From Bythopirellula sp041737835 (GTDB taxonomy: Bacteria > Planctomycetota > Planctomycetia > Pirellulales > Lacipirellulaceae): a stretch of 64,000 bases of DNA. The stretch lies in assembly GCA_041737835.1 (NCBI GenBank), contig JBGSQY010000027.1; one strand, given 5' to 3'. The position numbers and the translations under genes were made by a program. The notes under the pieces are model-generated. The model was not told where the DNA came from. It ran no database searches and saw nothing but the letters and a program-made list of their open reading frames with translations. This document shows positions 1 through 9,273 of this stretch, piece by piece. Positions within the stretch are counted from its first letter, which is position 1. Each line of letters starts with the position of its first letter.

Positions 1-331
1 GCCCGGAGTTATAGAAGCGTTAAAAACTCCGGGCGCTAACGCTTACGGCTCGCCGGCCAAATTTTGTTGCTGAAATGGCCGCGCGGATGTGGTAAGAAAG
101 ATCGTAGACAGTAGGACTGTGGACGATGGTTTTTCGTAGGCCGGAACAAGCTGTGCGCAGTTCCGGTACGAAGCGGCACAGAGCAATAGGTGCCGGAACT
201 GCGCGGAGCTTGTTCACGGCCTACATCTACAGTCCTCCCAATTTGCTTTGCAACATTTAAGAGGCCGCAAACCAAGCAAACCTCGCAAAGCTGGCAAACC
301 TGAAGAGATACTGTTAGCCAGATTAATAATT

Positions 332-358
332 ACGAGTCGGAGACTCGTACCACACTGG
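332..358. repeat. GAGTCGGAGACTC palindromic repeat copy
   Basis: ACGAGTC-GGA-GACTCGT followed by ACCACACTGG. The same unit occurs at 48869-48895 and 49534-49559, with a variant at 44818-44845; the CCACACTGG tail is conserved in all, which marks it as a defined REP-type family rather than chance palindromes. Confidence 0.8.
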
Positions 359-380
359 ATTTAAAAAACAATGATTCATG

Positions 381-436
381 ACAAATCGAAATAAACCCGG
401 ACAAGTTGGAAGAGTTGGAAAAGTTGGACGTCTTGA
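381..436 (-). repeat. TTCCAACT-type intergenic repeat, copy 1
   Basis: Read on the minus strand it is CAAGACGTCCAACTTTTCC, then AACTCTTCCAACTTGTCCGG and GTTTATTTCGATTTGTCA. It aligns with 11491-11549 along its full length and with 45130-45171 over the first 40 bases. Confidence 0.75.
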
Positions 437-461
437 CCAGCGGGCGATGGCGATCCGTTCG

Positions 462-1610
462 TCAGTACCCATACCGCGCGATGTAGTCGGCCCAGCGCTC
501 GCGAATGACCTGACGTTGTTCCTCGGGCAAATCGTATTGATTAGGCCGATAGTTTTTGACTTCGGCCAAATGTTTTTGCAGAGACGGTTCGATCTGTGAA
601 AAGTCGTCGAGCTCCAGCTGTTCGTAAACCGTACGAACCGACTCCAACGGGTTTTTCACCAGGTCCTCGTACTTCAATTCGATGAGTTGATTGCATGCGA
701 GCAATTCGCGGTCGGCATTATAAGCCGCGTACATTCGCTCGAAAGTGCTCAGCACAAATTCATCGAGCCACAATTCATCACCCAAAGCCTGCACGCGTTG
801 AACTTCGTTGAGCGATTTCCACAAACCAATGGTCGAGATAAACACTTCATAAGGATCACGCACGATATGCACGAATTTGGCTTGCGGATATAGCTGCCGC
901 AGCGTGCGGACCCGTGCCGTGTGCGGCGGCGACTTCACCACGATCCGGCGAGGATCGCGATAAGTCACGCGGCGGAAGAAGTTATGCAGGGCAGCGCACC
1001 AATCTTCGCGCTGGGCATCGGTGAGGTTGTGCAGATCGAGATACTCTTCATCGGCAGGGCCGCGCTTGGGAAAGAGCATCGACAAATAGGGCGTTGGAAC
1101 ACCCAGGTTGCACAAAGCAAACTCGTCTTCTTGAGGACGCTTCCAACCCGCGGCCATGTTGTCCATGGGACGCCGTTTGGGGATGAGGATGCTCGTGAGG
1201 GGCGCAAGCCAACTTTCGGTAAGCACAAAATGATGGGGGACGAAGCACTGGTAGGTGCCAGGGAAAGTATGCCGTGGGTCGCGAATCAAAAGCTCGTGCA
1301 GGAACGTTGTTCCGGAGCGCCAATGCCCAAGGATGAACAACGGCGGCTGAGCGAGATCGACTTTTGCGATCCGCCGAGAGTAAATCAGGTGATCGAGCGT
1401 GGCCAGCGCGCTGTTGATAAATGTGACGCCGGTGATGCTCAGCGCCGTGTGCAACTTGCACAAGCCGACGTTGAAATCATTGCGAGCGAGTGTTTTCATC
1501 CACGTCGAGAAACACATCCCGTGCCAGAAGCGGGGTGTGTACCACGGCACGGGATTCTTGACGACTCGCTTATTGCGAGGAGCGGACAGTCGTTCGGAGA
1601 TCACGCTCAT
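462..1610 (-). CDS. PAPS-dependent sulfotransferase family protein
   Basis: A 382-residue cytosolic protein of the sulfotransferase family, which moves sulfate from PAPS to a hydroxyl or amine of a carbohydrate, lipid or protein; the acceptor cannot be read from sequence. The 5'-phosphosulfate loop is FILGHWRSGTTFLHELL (about residues 92-108), and the 3'-phosphate region is KSPPHTARVRTL (226-237) with VHIVRDPYEVF (247-257). No signal peptide or membrane segment is seen. It starts at ATG 1610, only 6 bases after the stop of the membrane protein upstream, so it is probably the last gene of a three-gene unit starting near 3964. Planctomycetes carry many such sulfotransferases, so the class is secure and the substrate open. 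Confidence 0.88.
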   Translation of the reverse strand: MSVISERLSAPRNKRVVKNPVPWYTPRFWHGMCFSTWMKTLARNDFNVGLCKLHTALSITGVTFINSALATLDHLIYSRRIAKVDLAQPPLFILGHWRSGTTFLHELLIRDPRHTFPGTYQCFVPHHFVLTESWLAPLTSILIPKRRPMDNMAAGWKRPQEDEFALCNLGVPTPYLSMLFPKRGPADEEYLDLHNLTDAQREDWCAALHNFFRRVTYRDPRRIVVKSPPHTARVRTLRQLYPQAKFVHIVRDPYEVFISTIGLWKSLNEVQRVQALGDELWLDEFVLSTFERMYAAYNADRELLACNQLIELKYEDLVKNPLESVRTVYEQLELDDFSQIEPSLQKHLAEVKNYRPNQYDLPEEQRQVIRERWADYIARYGY

Positions 1611-1616
1611 CGCTAC

Positions 1617-2972
1617 TTACTGATCTTGAAAGTCGGGAAGTTTATCGGGCAGACGTGTTGGGGAAGCGCGTCGCTGGGAAACGAACATTCTCGCGAGGCC
1701 AAAAATCATCGCCGCGAAAAGACAGCCTCCCACGACCAAGCCCCAAAGGCTCGGCTGCGCGGAGGGTTGTTTAAGCCACGTGACCGAAGCCGCCAGTATG
1801 ATAGGAGTATAACGCTGTTGCTGGGCCTCTGTCTCCCCTGGGCCTTCGACGACTTTCCGCGAACGATACCGCCAGCCCTTGAAAAAGACGCCGTCGAACC
1901 GCACTCCCGCGCGAATCGCGTCGCCCGTGGGAAAATCTGCTGGCATTTGTGTCACGCAGCAAACGACCGGCAAGTTTTGCGAATCGGGCGTAAAAACTTC
2001 GAGTTCGTAGTACTCGCTGATTGGCTGTCCTACGGCAAGTTGTTCCTCGTCGCTTACGGATATCCGTACCGCACGACGAGCGGTTCCTTCGAGACGCACC
2101 AATTCACCCACCACTTGGCGGGGCTCCAAAAAAAGTGGTGCGACCGACGACAAACCGAGGTCTGCTTGTTTATTGATAGCAGTTGTCAACGCCGCACTGC
2201 GCTTCGAGTCGGGCGATTTGCTGAGTGCAACTTGCCGAGCAATGCTGGCCAGCGTTTCTCGTGCGAGTTCGCTGGTGGGAATTTTTTGCAATATCGCGAG
2301 ACAAGTATAAAACGCTTGTGCCTCGCGGCCTTGTTCCGGAGAGATGAACGAACTCCCTTGCACGACGTCATCCCACAACGATGCATCCATGCCAAAGCGG
2401 GCGAGCAACAATTTGCCATCCGGCAGGCCGCTCGTGGGAAACCAAGCGAGATGGGTCGTCAAGAAAAGGGGCACTTCACCGGTATTGAGCAGCACGCCTT
2501 GAAACGACACCGCTTCGGCAAGGGGTTCGGTAAGGTTCCAGCGCTTGGGCACGCGAGTTGTTAACAGATCGATGCTGTTATTATCAGAGAGTTTCAAACG
2601 ACAACGAAAGAGAGTTTTGATGTCCGATTGTTCGGCGAGTTTGCTGGGCAAAGATAGAGGTTCGATCGTTTCAACGGTTCCGGAGACTTCAAACAGTTCA
2701 CCAACGTTTTCAGGAGCAAATTCTTGATTTGTCAGAATCCAGCTGGGTAGCTCGTTTCGATGTTGTTCGAGTCGCGAGACAATTTGCGAGATTGTCTTCC
2801 AGTTTGGTTCGCTTGGTTCGTTGGCTGAGATGCCGGTGAGATCGTCTGGACCGATATCGACGATTTCGAGCAAGCCGCGGAAGCCATTCTTTGTTGAGCC
2901 TGTTTGGGCTGAGCAATGGCTGGCGACCACGACTAGAAAAAGTAGTGCAGTAAAGAGGCGGAATGATTTCAT
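1617..2972 (-). CDS. Exported membrane-anchored protein with two OB-like repeats
   Basis: Function not recognised. The 451 residues start with a clear signal peptide (MKSFRLFTALLFLVVVASHC, cleavage near SAQ) and end with one membrane helix near residues 408-428 followed by basic residues, so most of the protein should face the periplasm. Two beta-rich stretches (about 70-180 and 285-400) look alike. The second contains VRLEGTARRAVRISV, PADFPTGDAIRAGVRFDG, VFFKGW and TPIILAASVTW, closely matching the single such domain in the next gene upstream. The start codon overlaps the upstream stop by four bases (ATGA), implying translational coupling. The two gene products probably act together; no enzyme motif is visible. 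Confidence 0.7.
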   Translation of the reverse strand: MKSFRLFTALLFLVVVASHCSAQTGSTKNGFRGLLEIVDIGPDDLTGISANEPSEPNWKTISQIVSRLEQHRNELPSWILTNQEFAPENVGELFEVSGTVETIEPLSLPSKLAEQSDIKTLFRCRLKLSDNNSIDLLTTRVPKRWNLTEPLAEAVSFQGVLLNTGEVPLFLTTHLAWFPTSGLPDGKLLLARFGMDASLWDDVVQGSSFISPEQGREAQAFYTCLAILQKIPTSELARETLASIARQVALSKSPDSKRSAALTTAINKQADLGLSSVAPLFLEPRQVVGELVRLEGTARRAVRISVSDEEQLAVGQPISEYYELEVFTPDSQNLPVVCCVTQMPADFPTGDAIRAGVRFDGVFFKGWRYRSRKVVEGPGETEAQQQRYTPIILAASVTWLKQPSAQPSLWGLVVGGCLFAAMIFGLARMFVSQRRASPTRLPDKLPDFQDQ

Positions 2973-3964
2973 CGCTCGGCCTCTGTGATCTCGGGGGGGA
3001 GTTTAATAATGATGTTTTGCTTACCAAGAGAAGAAGTAGGACGACGAGATTGCCGCCAGACGAACCAGCCGACGAATGATGCTATCGCAGCGCCGATAAC
3101 AATTGCGGCCACAATATTTTGCCAGTTCACGTTTTGCCGTTTGATCGGGACAACTGTGGGAGGTTGCCAGTTGACGTTACTAGCTAAAATCACCGGCGCG
3201 AGGCCTAGCCCGTCTTGCCAGGCATACGACCAGTTTTTGAAGAAGATACCGTCAACGTGCAAGTCGGCATGGATGTCGTCACCGCGTGGAAATTTTGCAG
3301 GCAGGTTCAAACTATAAACAACCAACGGCCAAACACCGCCGCCCGTTGGTCGAATGACAAGACGATGATATTCATCGATCCCGATGTCATTGGTTGGAGC
3401 TTTGATCGTTTCCTCGCGCATGGCCGTGCCAGTAATAGTAACGACTTTACCGCGGTAAGTGTCTGGTTGCTTGATGAATTGGGCGTAAGTGATTTCACCG
3501 AGGGATTCTTGCTTGAGATTTTTTGAAGACAATGTTTGAAGATGTTTAAGGGTCGCAAACCACGCGGCATTCTCTTCCACACGGAAATAGGTATTGTCCT
3601 TCACGGCTGACAAATCAACAGCGGTTGACTTGGAAGAATTAACCACAGGGGCCGTTTGTGGCTGGCTCGATTCGGTAGACGTGGAGGCTAAGATCGCCAC
3701 TTCAGGTTCGACATTTGAACCGTGAGAAGATGGACTTGTCGGTTCTTTTTGGACTGAGGGTGTAAATAACGAGTCAAACTTTTCGACGGTTTGGGGCTCC
3801 TGAAGAAAACGCATGAAGACAACGACCAGACAAGCAGCCGCGAACAGCATCCACAACCGCCAACGCTCGCGCACCGGGCCACGGCTTCGTCGTTGTTGTT
3901 CAATAGGTGAGCCAAATCTCAGCAAAAGTGCTTTTCCTTTAGTGGCGGATTTCAAACTTGTCAT
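2969..3964 (-). CDS. Bitopic membrane protein with one OB-like domain
   Basis: Function not recognised. The 331 residues have an N-terminal membrane helix (WMLFAAACLVVVFMRF) after a basic cytosolic stretch, a Ser/Pro/Thr-rich linker, a beta-rich domain with VVTITGTAMREE, PAKFPRGDDIHADLHVDG, IFFKNW and APVILASNVNW, then a second helix (NIVAAIVIGAAIASFVGWFV) and a basic tail. The beta domain is clearly related to the repeated domain of the downstream neighbour. An in-frame TTG at 4009 would give 15 more residues; ATG 3964 is preferred because the longer form only adds a non-conserved-looking leader. It is the first gene of the minus-strand unit and is divergent from the TPR/Exb unit. Confidence 0.68.
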   Translation of the reverse strand: MTSLKSATKGKALLLRFGSPIEQQRRSRGPVRERWRLWMLFAAACLVVVFMRFLQEPQTVEKFDSLFTPSVQKEPTSPSSHGSNVEPEVAILASTSTESSQPQTAPVVNSSKSTAVDLSAVKDNTYFRVEENAAWFATLKHLQTLSSKNLKQESLGEITYAQFIKQPDTYRGKVVTITGTAMREETIKAPTNDIGIDEYHRLVIRPTGGGVWPLVVYSLNLPAKFPRGDDIHADLHVDGIFFKNWSYAWQDGLGLAPVILASNVNWQPPTVVPIKRQNVNWQNIVAAIVIGAAIASFVGWFVWRQSRRPTSSLGKQNIIIKLPPEITEAER

Positions 3965-4139
3965 GATCAATATTAAGTGTAGTTGGCTAGTTCGGCCGGG
4001 AGCAATCAAGCCTTATAATCGTTCTATTCGGCATAGTTTACCCGTTTCCTTGCCGCCGGGGCTGCTGTTCCCGGCCTGAACATTGTGTAAAATAACTTAT
4101 TCTGCCGGAACAGAAGAACTCCCCTCGGATCCACCAGAC

Positions 4140-7100
4140 ATGCCGCGTGATAGTCGGGCCCACGCTGGTTCGTTGCACGAATGCGCCGTCCTCTATTTGA
4201 GTTCCTTGCTTGCCGAGCGTAGCAAGGTCGGGTGGAAACTCTGTGCGTATCTTGTGGTGTGGGTGATCGTTGTCACCACTTCTGTTGCTTGGGGGCAAGA
4301 CAAAAAAGCCCCCGAGGCCGACATTCCCACGCGTTTTCTGGAGAAGTTGCGCGAGCGGGGTTGGAATGACGTGGCCATCGACTACCTCGAGCAGGCTGAA
4401 GATGATCCGCTCACAACACAAGAATTTCTAGCTGACCGCGACTATCATCTGGCCGTAACGCGAGCGGCTATGGCTCGTCAAGCGGTGGGAGAAAATGAAC
4501 GCCAGAATTTACTGCAACAAGCGGTCGAAGGTTTTCAAAAGTTTGCCAAAGAGCATTCTGGCTCTCCCCAATACATTTCCGCCTTGAGCCAAGTGGGCAA
4601 CATGCTCACCGAGCAAGCGCTGGCAACGCTCAACAAGGCCGATCGGCTACCCAAGGAAGCGACGGCAGAACAAGAATCGCTTCGCGCTAGCGCTCGTGAG
4701 AATATTGAGCAAGCGGCGGCGGCGGTGAATCAACTGTTGACGAGTATCGACGACCAATTGTCTCAACTTCCTCGCGGAGCAGAACTTCAGGCCGACAAGG
4801 GTGCCGCGGCACTTAAACAAGACCTGCTAGCCAAGCAAGCCGAGGGACGTTTTCTGGCGGCGAATCTAAAGTTTGAAATCTCGCGAGCTTATCCCATCGA
4901 TGCTCCGGAACGAGAACTAGCACTTGATACTGCTGCGGCATCGTTTGCAAAGCTGCGTAAAGACTATGAAAACAAGCTGGTCGGTTTCTATGCAGTGCTT
5001 TATGAAGGGCGCTGTTATCAGGCTGCTGGGGAGTTGAATAAGGCCCTCAAGACATTTGGCGAGCTCGTCAATCAGCCCGTCGGCCAGGCGGATTTTCGCA
5101 AACTTGTCTCTCGTGCGTACCGGTATCGCGCCGAATGCTATTTGGCCGAAGGGGAATATTACAAGGCGATCGAGGAATGTAGCGAATGGCTCAATCAGGC
5201 GAGTTCTGATGAGCTGAAACAGCCCGAATGGTTGGCGGTTGAATATCAATTGGCAACGGCTTACTCCGCCAAGGCGAGCAAGGACCCTGGCGGCGAAGAT
5301 GCCAGTCGTCTCAGGACAGATGCTCGAAAACTCTTCCGCGAAGTGACGCGCCATCCTAGTGAATTTCAGGATGATGCACGGACCGCATTAGCTCTATCGG
5401 GGAACGAAGATTCCAGCCAAGTAGAGGTGACAGGTTTCGCAGATGCGTTTTCGGCTGGCAAGGCGGCACTTGAGCGAATGTCTTCAGCTCAGATGGCTGT
5501 CAATCTTGCAAAGGACAACAATCCTGAAGGCGTGGCCGATATTGAAGACCAAGTCTCGGCAAGTCGACAACAAGCGATCGATTACCTGCAACAAGCCTTG
5601 CCGTTTATCGATGAAAAGATCTCCCAGGATGATGCTGCGGCGGCACGTTATTACTTATGTTGGCTGTACTGGGACACCGGCAAGAGCCAGCAGGCTGCTG
5701 AATTAGGCCAGCTCATTACCGACGAACATGCCGAGACTCAATATGCACCCACGGCCGCCCGAGTCGCGCTCGGTGCGTATGAACGGCTTTACTTGGAAGC
5801 GAAGCAAGCCAATGCGCCCGATGCCGATGTCTATGCAGATAAGCTTCGTAGTATCGCCGAACTGATTATCGAGCGCTGGAACGATACCGAAGCAGCGACC
5901 AATGCCACAGAATTGCTGATCTCCCTTGCGATTCAAAAGAACGAATTCAATGAAGCTGACCGTCTACTCAATGAATTGCCTGAAGAGTCCCGAGGAGCGG
6001 CGGGGCTGAGTTTGGGCGGTTCATTATGGAGTCAGTACCTCCAGAAAGCTTCCAAATCACCCAATCAGACAATTGCGCAAATCGAAGGTCTCAAGAATCG
6101 GGCAGGAAAGCTGCTCTCAGCGGGTTATGAAGCGTTTGCCAAATCCTCGGATGTCACGACTGCTCAAGCCGCAGCAGTGCTGTATTACGTCCAGTTTCTG
6201 TTAGCCAGTGGAGACTCTGCCAAAGCTATTGAGGTGTTAGAGAATCCTTCGATTGGTCCTTTGAGTGTGATCAAACGGGGGGGCAAGGACGAGAAAGGAC
6301 GGGCCTTTGCTTTAGAAGCAAGTAAGGCGGCACTGCGGTCGTATGTTTCTGTGGACCCTCCAAGGACTGATGATGCCATCGCCATGATGGAGCAATTGGA
6401 AAAGATCACCGGCGATTCCCCACAGGCTAGCAAGCAACTTACGGGAATTTATGTGACTTTAGGATTGCAGCTTCAAGATCAAATCAAGCAGCTCACCGCT
6501 GCCGGAGAGAAAGCAAAAGCAGCGGGCGTTGCCGCGGCATTTTCAAGCCTGCTCGAACGAGTGGCACAACGCGGCGACTCGAAAAGCTGGGCCGTGCAGA
6601 ATTGGCTTGCTCAGACCAGTTTGCAACTGGGCAGCGGACTGAGCGGCAAAGATGCTGACCGCTATCTCAGTCAAGCGGAAGACGCCTATCGCAAGATACT
6701 AGCCGAGATCGGCAAAGACCCAAGTTTCGCGCCCAATGAATTGGCCGCCTTGGCGGTAAGAAAAAAGCTCGGTGAAACATTGCAAGCTCGGGGCAAATTT
6801 GCCTTGGCGGTGGAAGAATATGCCAAGATTCTTCAAGAGAAGCCCAACATGCTCGAATTGCAGCAAGACACCGCAGCTGCGTTGCAGGCCTGGGGAAACG
6901 TCGCGAAAGATCAAAAGACGTTGGAGAAATCGATCCATGGTATGACCCCCCAAGCCAACGGCAAGAACTTGATTTGGGGCTGGCTGCAGATTGCCGTCGT
7001 TTCTGATGCTGCCAAGCGGCAAGCCTTGCATCCTCGAGGTGACACGCCCCCGAATCAGGACTCAGCAGACAAATTTCAAGAACTCTATTTCGCAGCTAGA

Positions 7101-7298
7101 TATCATGTCGTCGAAACACGTTTTCAAGCTGCGAAATTGTCAGATGTGGAGAGCAGAACCAAGCAACTTGAAGCTGTACGTCAGAATATTAATGCCCTGA
7201 AGCAGCTTTACCCAGATTTAGGTGGCGCCGATTGGCAAGCAAAGTTTGAGGCGCTCTTGAAAGAGGTTAATGTTTTGTTGAAGGAGGCAGGGAAATGA
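4140..7298 (+). CDS. Large exported TPR protein of an Exb/Tol-like unit
   Basis: A protein of about 1052 residues made almost entirely of helical tetratricopeptide-type repeats (for example RYRAECYLAEGEYYKAIEE and KLGETLQARGKFALAVEEY), preceded by a hydrophobic export signal (LCAYLVVWVIVVTTSVAWG). It is probably a periplasmic or membrane-tethered scaffold. The start is uncertain: the frame opens at TTG 4083; ATG 4140 gives a long n-region; TTG 4197 would give a normal-length signal peptide. It overlaps the next TPR gene by four bases (ATGA) and is followed by ExbB- and two ExbD-like genes, an order I know from other planctomycetes. By analogy with Tol-Pal (YbgF/CpoB is a TPR partner), it may couple the proton channel to an envelope task; that is inference. 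Confidence 0.8.
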   Translation: MPRDSRAHAGSLHECAVLYLSSLLAERSKVGWKLCAYLVVWVIVVTTSVAWGQDKKAPEADIPTRFLEKLRERGWNDVAIDYLEQAEDDPLTTQEFLADRDYHLAVTRAAMARQAVGENERQNLLQQAVEGFQKFAKEHSGSPQYISALSQVGNMLTEQALATLNKADRLPKEATAEQESLRASARENIEQAAAAVNQLLTSIDDQLSQLPRGAELQADKGAAALKQDLLAKQAEGRFLAANLKFEISRAYPIDAPERELALDTAAASFAKLRKDYENKLVGFYAVLYEGRCYQAAGELNKALKTFGELVNQPVGQADFRKLVSRAYRYRAECYLAEGEYYKAIEECSEWLNQASSDELKQPEWLAVEYQLATAYSAKASKDPGGEDASRLRTDARKLFREVTRHPSEFQDDARTALALSGNEDSSQVEVTGFADAFSAGKAALERMSSAQMAVNLAKDNNPEGVADIEDQVSASRQQAIDYLQQALPFIDEKISQDDAAAARYYLCWLYWDTGKSQQAAELGQLITDEHAETQYAPTAARVALGAYERLYLEAKQANAPDADVYADKLRSIAELIIERWNDTEAATNATELLISLAIQKNEFNEADRLLNELPEESRGAAGLSLGGSLWSQYLQKASKSPNQTIAQIEGLKNRAGKLLSAGYEAFAKSSDVTTAQAAAVLYYVQFLLASGDSAKAIEVLENPSIGPLSVIKRGGKDEKGRAFALEASKAALRSYVSVDPPRTDDAIAMMEQLEKITGDSPQASKQLTGIYVTLGLQLQDQIKQLTAAGEKAKAAGVAAAFSSLLERVAQRGDSKSWAVQNWLAQTSLQLGSGLSGKDADRYLSQAEDAYRKILAEIGKDPSFAPNELAALAVRKKLGETLQARGKFALAVEEYAKILQEKPNMLELQQDTAAALQAWGNVAKDQKTLEKSIHGMTPQANGKNLIWGWLQIAVVSDAAKRQALHPRGDTPPNQDSADKFQELYFAARYHVVETRFQAAKLSDVESRTKQLEAVRQNINALKQLYPDLGGADWQAKFEALLKEVNVLLKEAGK

Positions 7299-8326
7299 GC
7301 AGTCTCACGAGAATTAGCCTCGCGGTTGTCATTGTTTCCTTTTCAACGGTCGCACTCCACGCTCAAGCGACGGATCGCGTGCAGCGCGAGAGCGGCATCG
7401 ATTCCGGGCAGATTACGGCAGTCACACCCCTAGGGGTTAGGATTTCCAAAGGGGGTGTTACCAGCAAAATCCCCGCTGAGGAGATCGAGAGCATTCAATA
7501 CGCCGAGGAACCGCCAGAACTTAATAGCGTGCGTACACAATATCGCCGTGGCCGCTATGATACGGCTGCGGAGCGGCTTCAAAAAATTGATCGTACGAAA
7601 GTCACGCGTCCTGAAGTAATTCAAGATCTCGATTTTTACACTGCGGCTTGTAACTCCAATCTAGCGTTGGCCGGGAAGGGCGATCTTAAGAAATCGATCA
7701 ATGAAATCGGCTCTTTTCTGAGTGGTCAACGCACGAGCTACCATGTTCCTGCGGCGATTGAGTTGCATGGCGATCTGTACCGCGCCGCCGGTGATTTGGA
7801 TCTCGCTCGCAAAAAGTACGAAACTTTGGCCAAAGCTCCTTCTCCTTATTACAAATCGCGGTCGGCCTTGTTGATTGCGCAACTCCTGCAAGAACAAGGC
7901 AACCACACGGAGGCCCTGGCCCAGTTCGAAGGCTCTCTTCTTGCCGCGGGGACAAACACTTTAGCCGACGGCATGAAAAAGGAAGCGACTTTGGGGCGGG
8001 CCGTGAGTCTGGCGGCCACGGACAAAGTGGGCGAAGGAATTACAGTCATCAGGCAAGTCATTCAGCAAACTCCACTCAACGATACCGAGGCTTTGGCTCA
8101 GGGTTATAACGCCTTAGGGGATTGTTTACTGGCGGCGGGTAACAAACGGGGCGCCCGAGAGGCTTTTTTGCACGTCGATCTCTTGTTCAATGTTTCCTCG
8201 TCTGAACATGCCAAAGCTCTTGCTCGGCTGACGGATCTCTGGAAAACACTGCGTCAGCCGACCCGAGCCCAGGATGCCCAGCAACGGTTAAGCGACGAAT
8301 ATCCGCTAAGCCGTTGGGCGAGATGA
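7295..8326 (+). CDS. Exported TPR protein, second of the Exb/Tol-like unit
   Basis: A 343-residue protein with a signal peptide (ISLAVVIVSFSTVALHAQA), a short beta segment (ITAVTPLGVRISKGG ... IPAEEIESIQY) and then TPR-like helix pairs (AAIELHGDLYRAAGDLDLA, LLIAQLLQEQGNHTEALAQ, ALGDCLLAAGNKRGAREAF). The start ATG overlaps the stop of the preceding TPR gene, and a GGAGG lies just upstream. Length and layout resemble CpoB/YbgF-like partners of Tol systems, but there is no trimerising coiled coil at the N-terminus, so I do not give that name. It probably binds the larger TPR protein or the ExbD periplasmic domains. Confidence 0.78.
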   Translation: MSSLTRISLAVVIVSFSTVALHAQATDRVQRESGIDSGQITAVTPLGVRISKGGVTSKIPAEEIESIQYAEEPPELNSVRTQYRRGRYDTAAERLQKIDRTKVTRPEVIQDLDFYTAACNSNLALAGKGDLKKSINEIGSFLSGQRTSYHVPAAIELHGDLYRAAGDLDLARKKYETLAKAPSPYYKSRSALLIAQLLQEQGNHTEALAQFEGSLLAAGTNTLADGMKKEATLGRAVSLAATDKVGEGITVIRQVIQQTPLNDTEALAQGYNALGDCLLAAGNKRGAREAFLHVDLLFNVSSSEHAKALARLTDLWKTLRQPTRAQDAQQRLSDEYPLSRWAR

Positions 8327-8472
8327 TAAGAGGAGTTGATTGTGGGAATTGTAGGGGTGCAAAGTTTGACATAGCGGTTGCATTCCGAGTTGGCCCGGCA
8401 CGGTCCCCAGAGTACATTGAAGTTTCTAGCGATATTTTTGAGCATCCTTTTCGGATTGCGGAGCAGTTAATC

Positions 8473-9249
8473 ATGCCAATGTTGCGTTCGGTTCGTCTCT
8501 TCGTGCTGTTGTTGGTCGCGATCTTTCATGTTTGTTCCGTGCCATCGACTCTTAGGGCTCAGGAGGAAGCCGAAGTGGTCGTTGAAGAAGATGCGGCTCC
8601 GGTGGCAGAGGCCGAAGTCGAGCAGATCAGCTACTTGCAATGGGCCGCCCAATCGCTGGGATGGATGTATGGCATCGCGTTTCTGGGCATGTCGTTTTCG
8701 CTGGTTGCTTTGATCATCATGAACGCGCTCTCGTCGCGTCGCTCGAATATGGTGCCGAGTCTGCTCATTGAGGATTTCGACAAACTGATCGATGCCAAGC
8801 AATATCAACAAGCTTACGATTTGGCAAAAACTGACGAATCGTTCTTGGGTCACGTGCTGGCGGCCGGCATGGCCAAGGTTTCCACCGGATATGAAGCAGC
8901 CGTCGAGTCCATGCAAAATATCGGTGAGGAAGAAAATATGAAGGTCGAGCATCGGCTCAGCTATCTGGCCCTGATCGGGTCGATTGCTCCGATGGTGGGA
9001 CTTTTGGGAACGGTCGACGGCATGATCAGGTCTTTTAAGGTGATCGCCAATACCACGACCGGTGCCCCTGATCCTCAGTCGCTGGCCGAAGGGGTTGCGA
9101 CCGCGTTGTTTACGACGTTGGTGGGCTTGCTGTTGGCGATCCCGGCAATCGCGGCATTCAACATCCTGCGAAACAGAATTGCCCGGAATGTGTTGGAGAT
9201 CGGCGTCGTGAGCGAAGAAATGATGAGTCGTTTCAAAAAGTCGGCCTAA
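8473..9249 (+). CDS. MotA/TolQ/ExbB proton channel family protein
   Basis: A 258-residue inner-membrane channel subunit that, with ExbD-type partners, uses proton flow to power an envelope machine. It has an N-terminal signal-like helix (RLFVLLLVAIFHVCSV), an acidic stretch rich in E/V, and then three membrane helices: MYGIAFLGMSFSLVALIIM, LALIGSIAPMVGLLGTVDG (the conserved GLLGTVxGMI segment of the family), and TALFTTLVGLLLAIPAIAAF. The frame is open from 8314, overlapping the previous gene, but ATG 8473 is chosen because it places the signal sequence first. The family usually has about 210-240 residues; the extra length is the exported N-terminus, common in planctomycete members. It is co-oriented with both ExbD genes. 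Confidence 0.9.
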   Translation: MPMLRSVRLFVLLLVAIFHVCSVPSTLRAQEEAEVVVEEDAAPVAEAEVEQISYLQWAAQSLGWMYGIAFLGMSFSLVALIIMNALSSRRSNMVPSLLIEDFDKLIDAKQYQQAYDLAKTDESFLGHVLAAGMAKVSTGYEAAVESMQNIGEEENMKVEHRLSYLALIGSIAPMVGLLGTVDGMIRSFKVIANTTTGAPDPQSLAEGVATALFTTLVGLLLAIPAIAAFNILRNRIARNVLEIGVVSEEMMSRFKKSA

Positions 9250-9273
9250 GCATTTGTCCTGGAGAGAATCGCC

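Larger units (their letters stand above)
1..461. repeat. Repeat-rich intergenic spacer at left edge
   Basis: No gene is visible. The spacer holds an inverted repeat GCCCGGAGTT (1-10) against AACTCCGGGC (25-34), two oppositely oriented copies of a unit built on GGCCGGAACAAGC and GCGCAGTTCCGG (about 135-166 and 189-226), one copy of the GAGTCGGAGACTC palindrome followed by CCACACTGG (332-358), and one copy of a unit reading as TTCCAACT repeats on the minus strand (381-436). All these units recur elsewhere in the window (near 11.5, 44.8-45.6 and 48.8-49.6 kb). The stretch 80-145, reverse complemented, matches 11692-11755 over about 60 bases. The sulfotransferase on the minus strand ends just to the right. 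Confidence 0.75.

Noticed and set aside
921..2564. Open frame of 547 codons on the plus strand opposite the sulfotransferase and membrane protein
   Set aside because: It is antisense to two well-supported genes, lacks domains, and is Arg/Pro/His-rich as expected for a GC-rich shadow frame.
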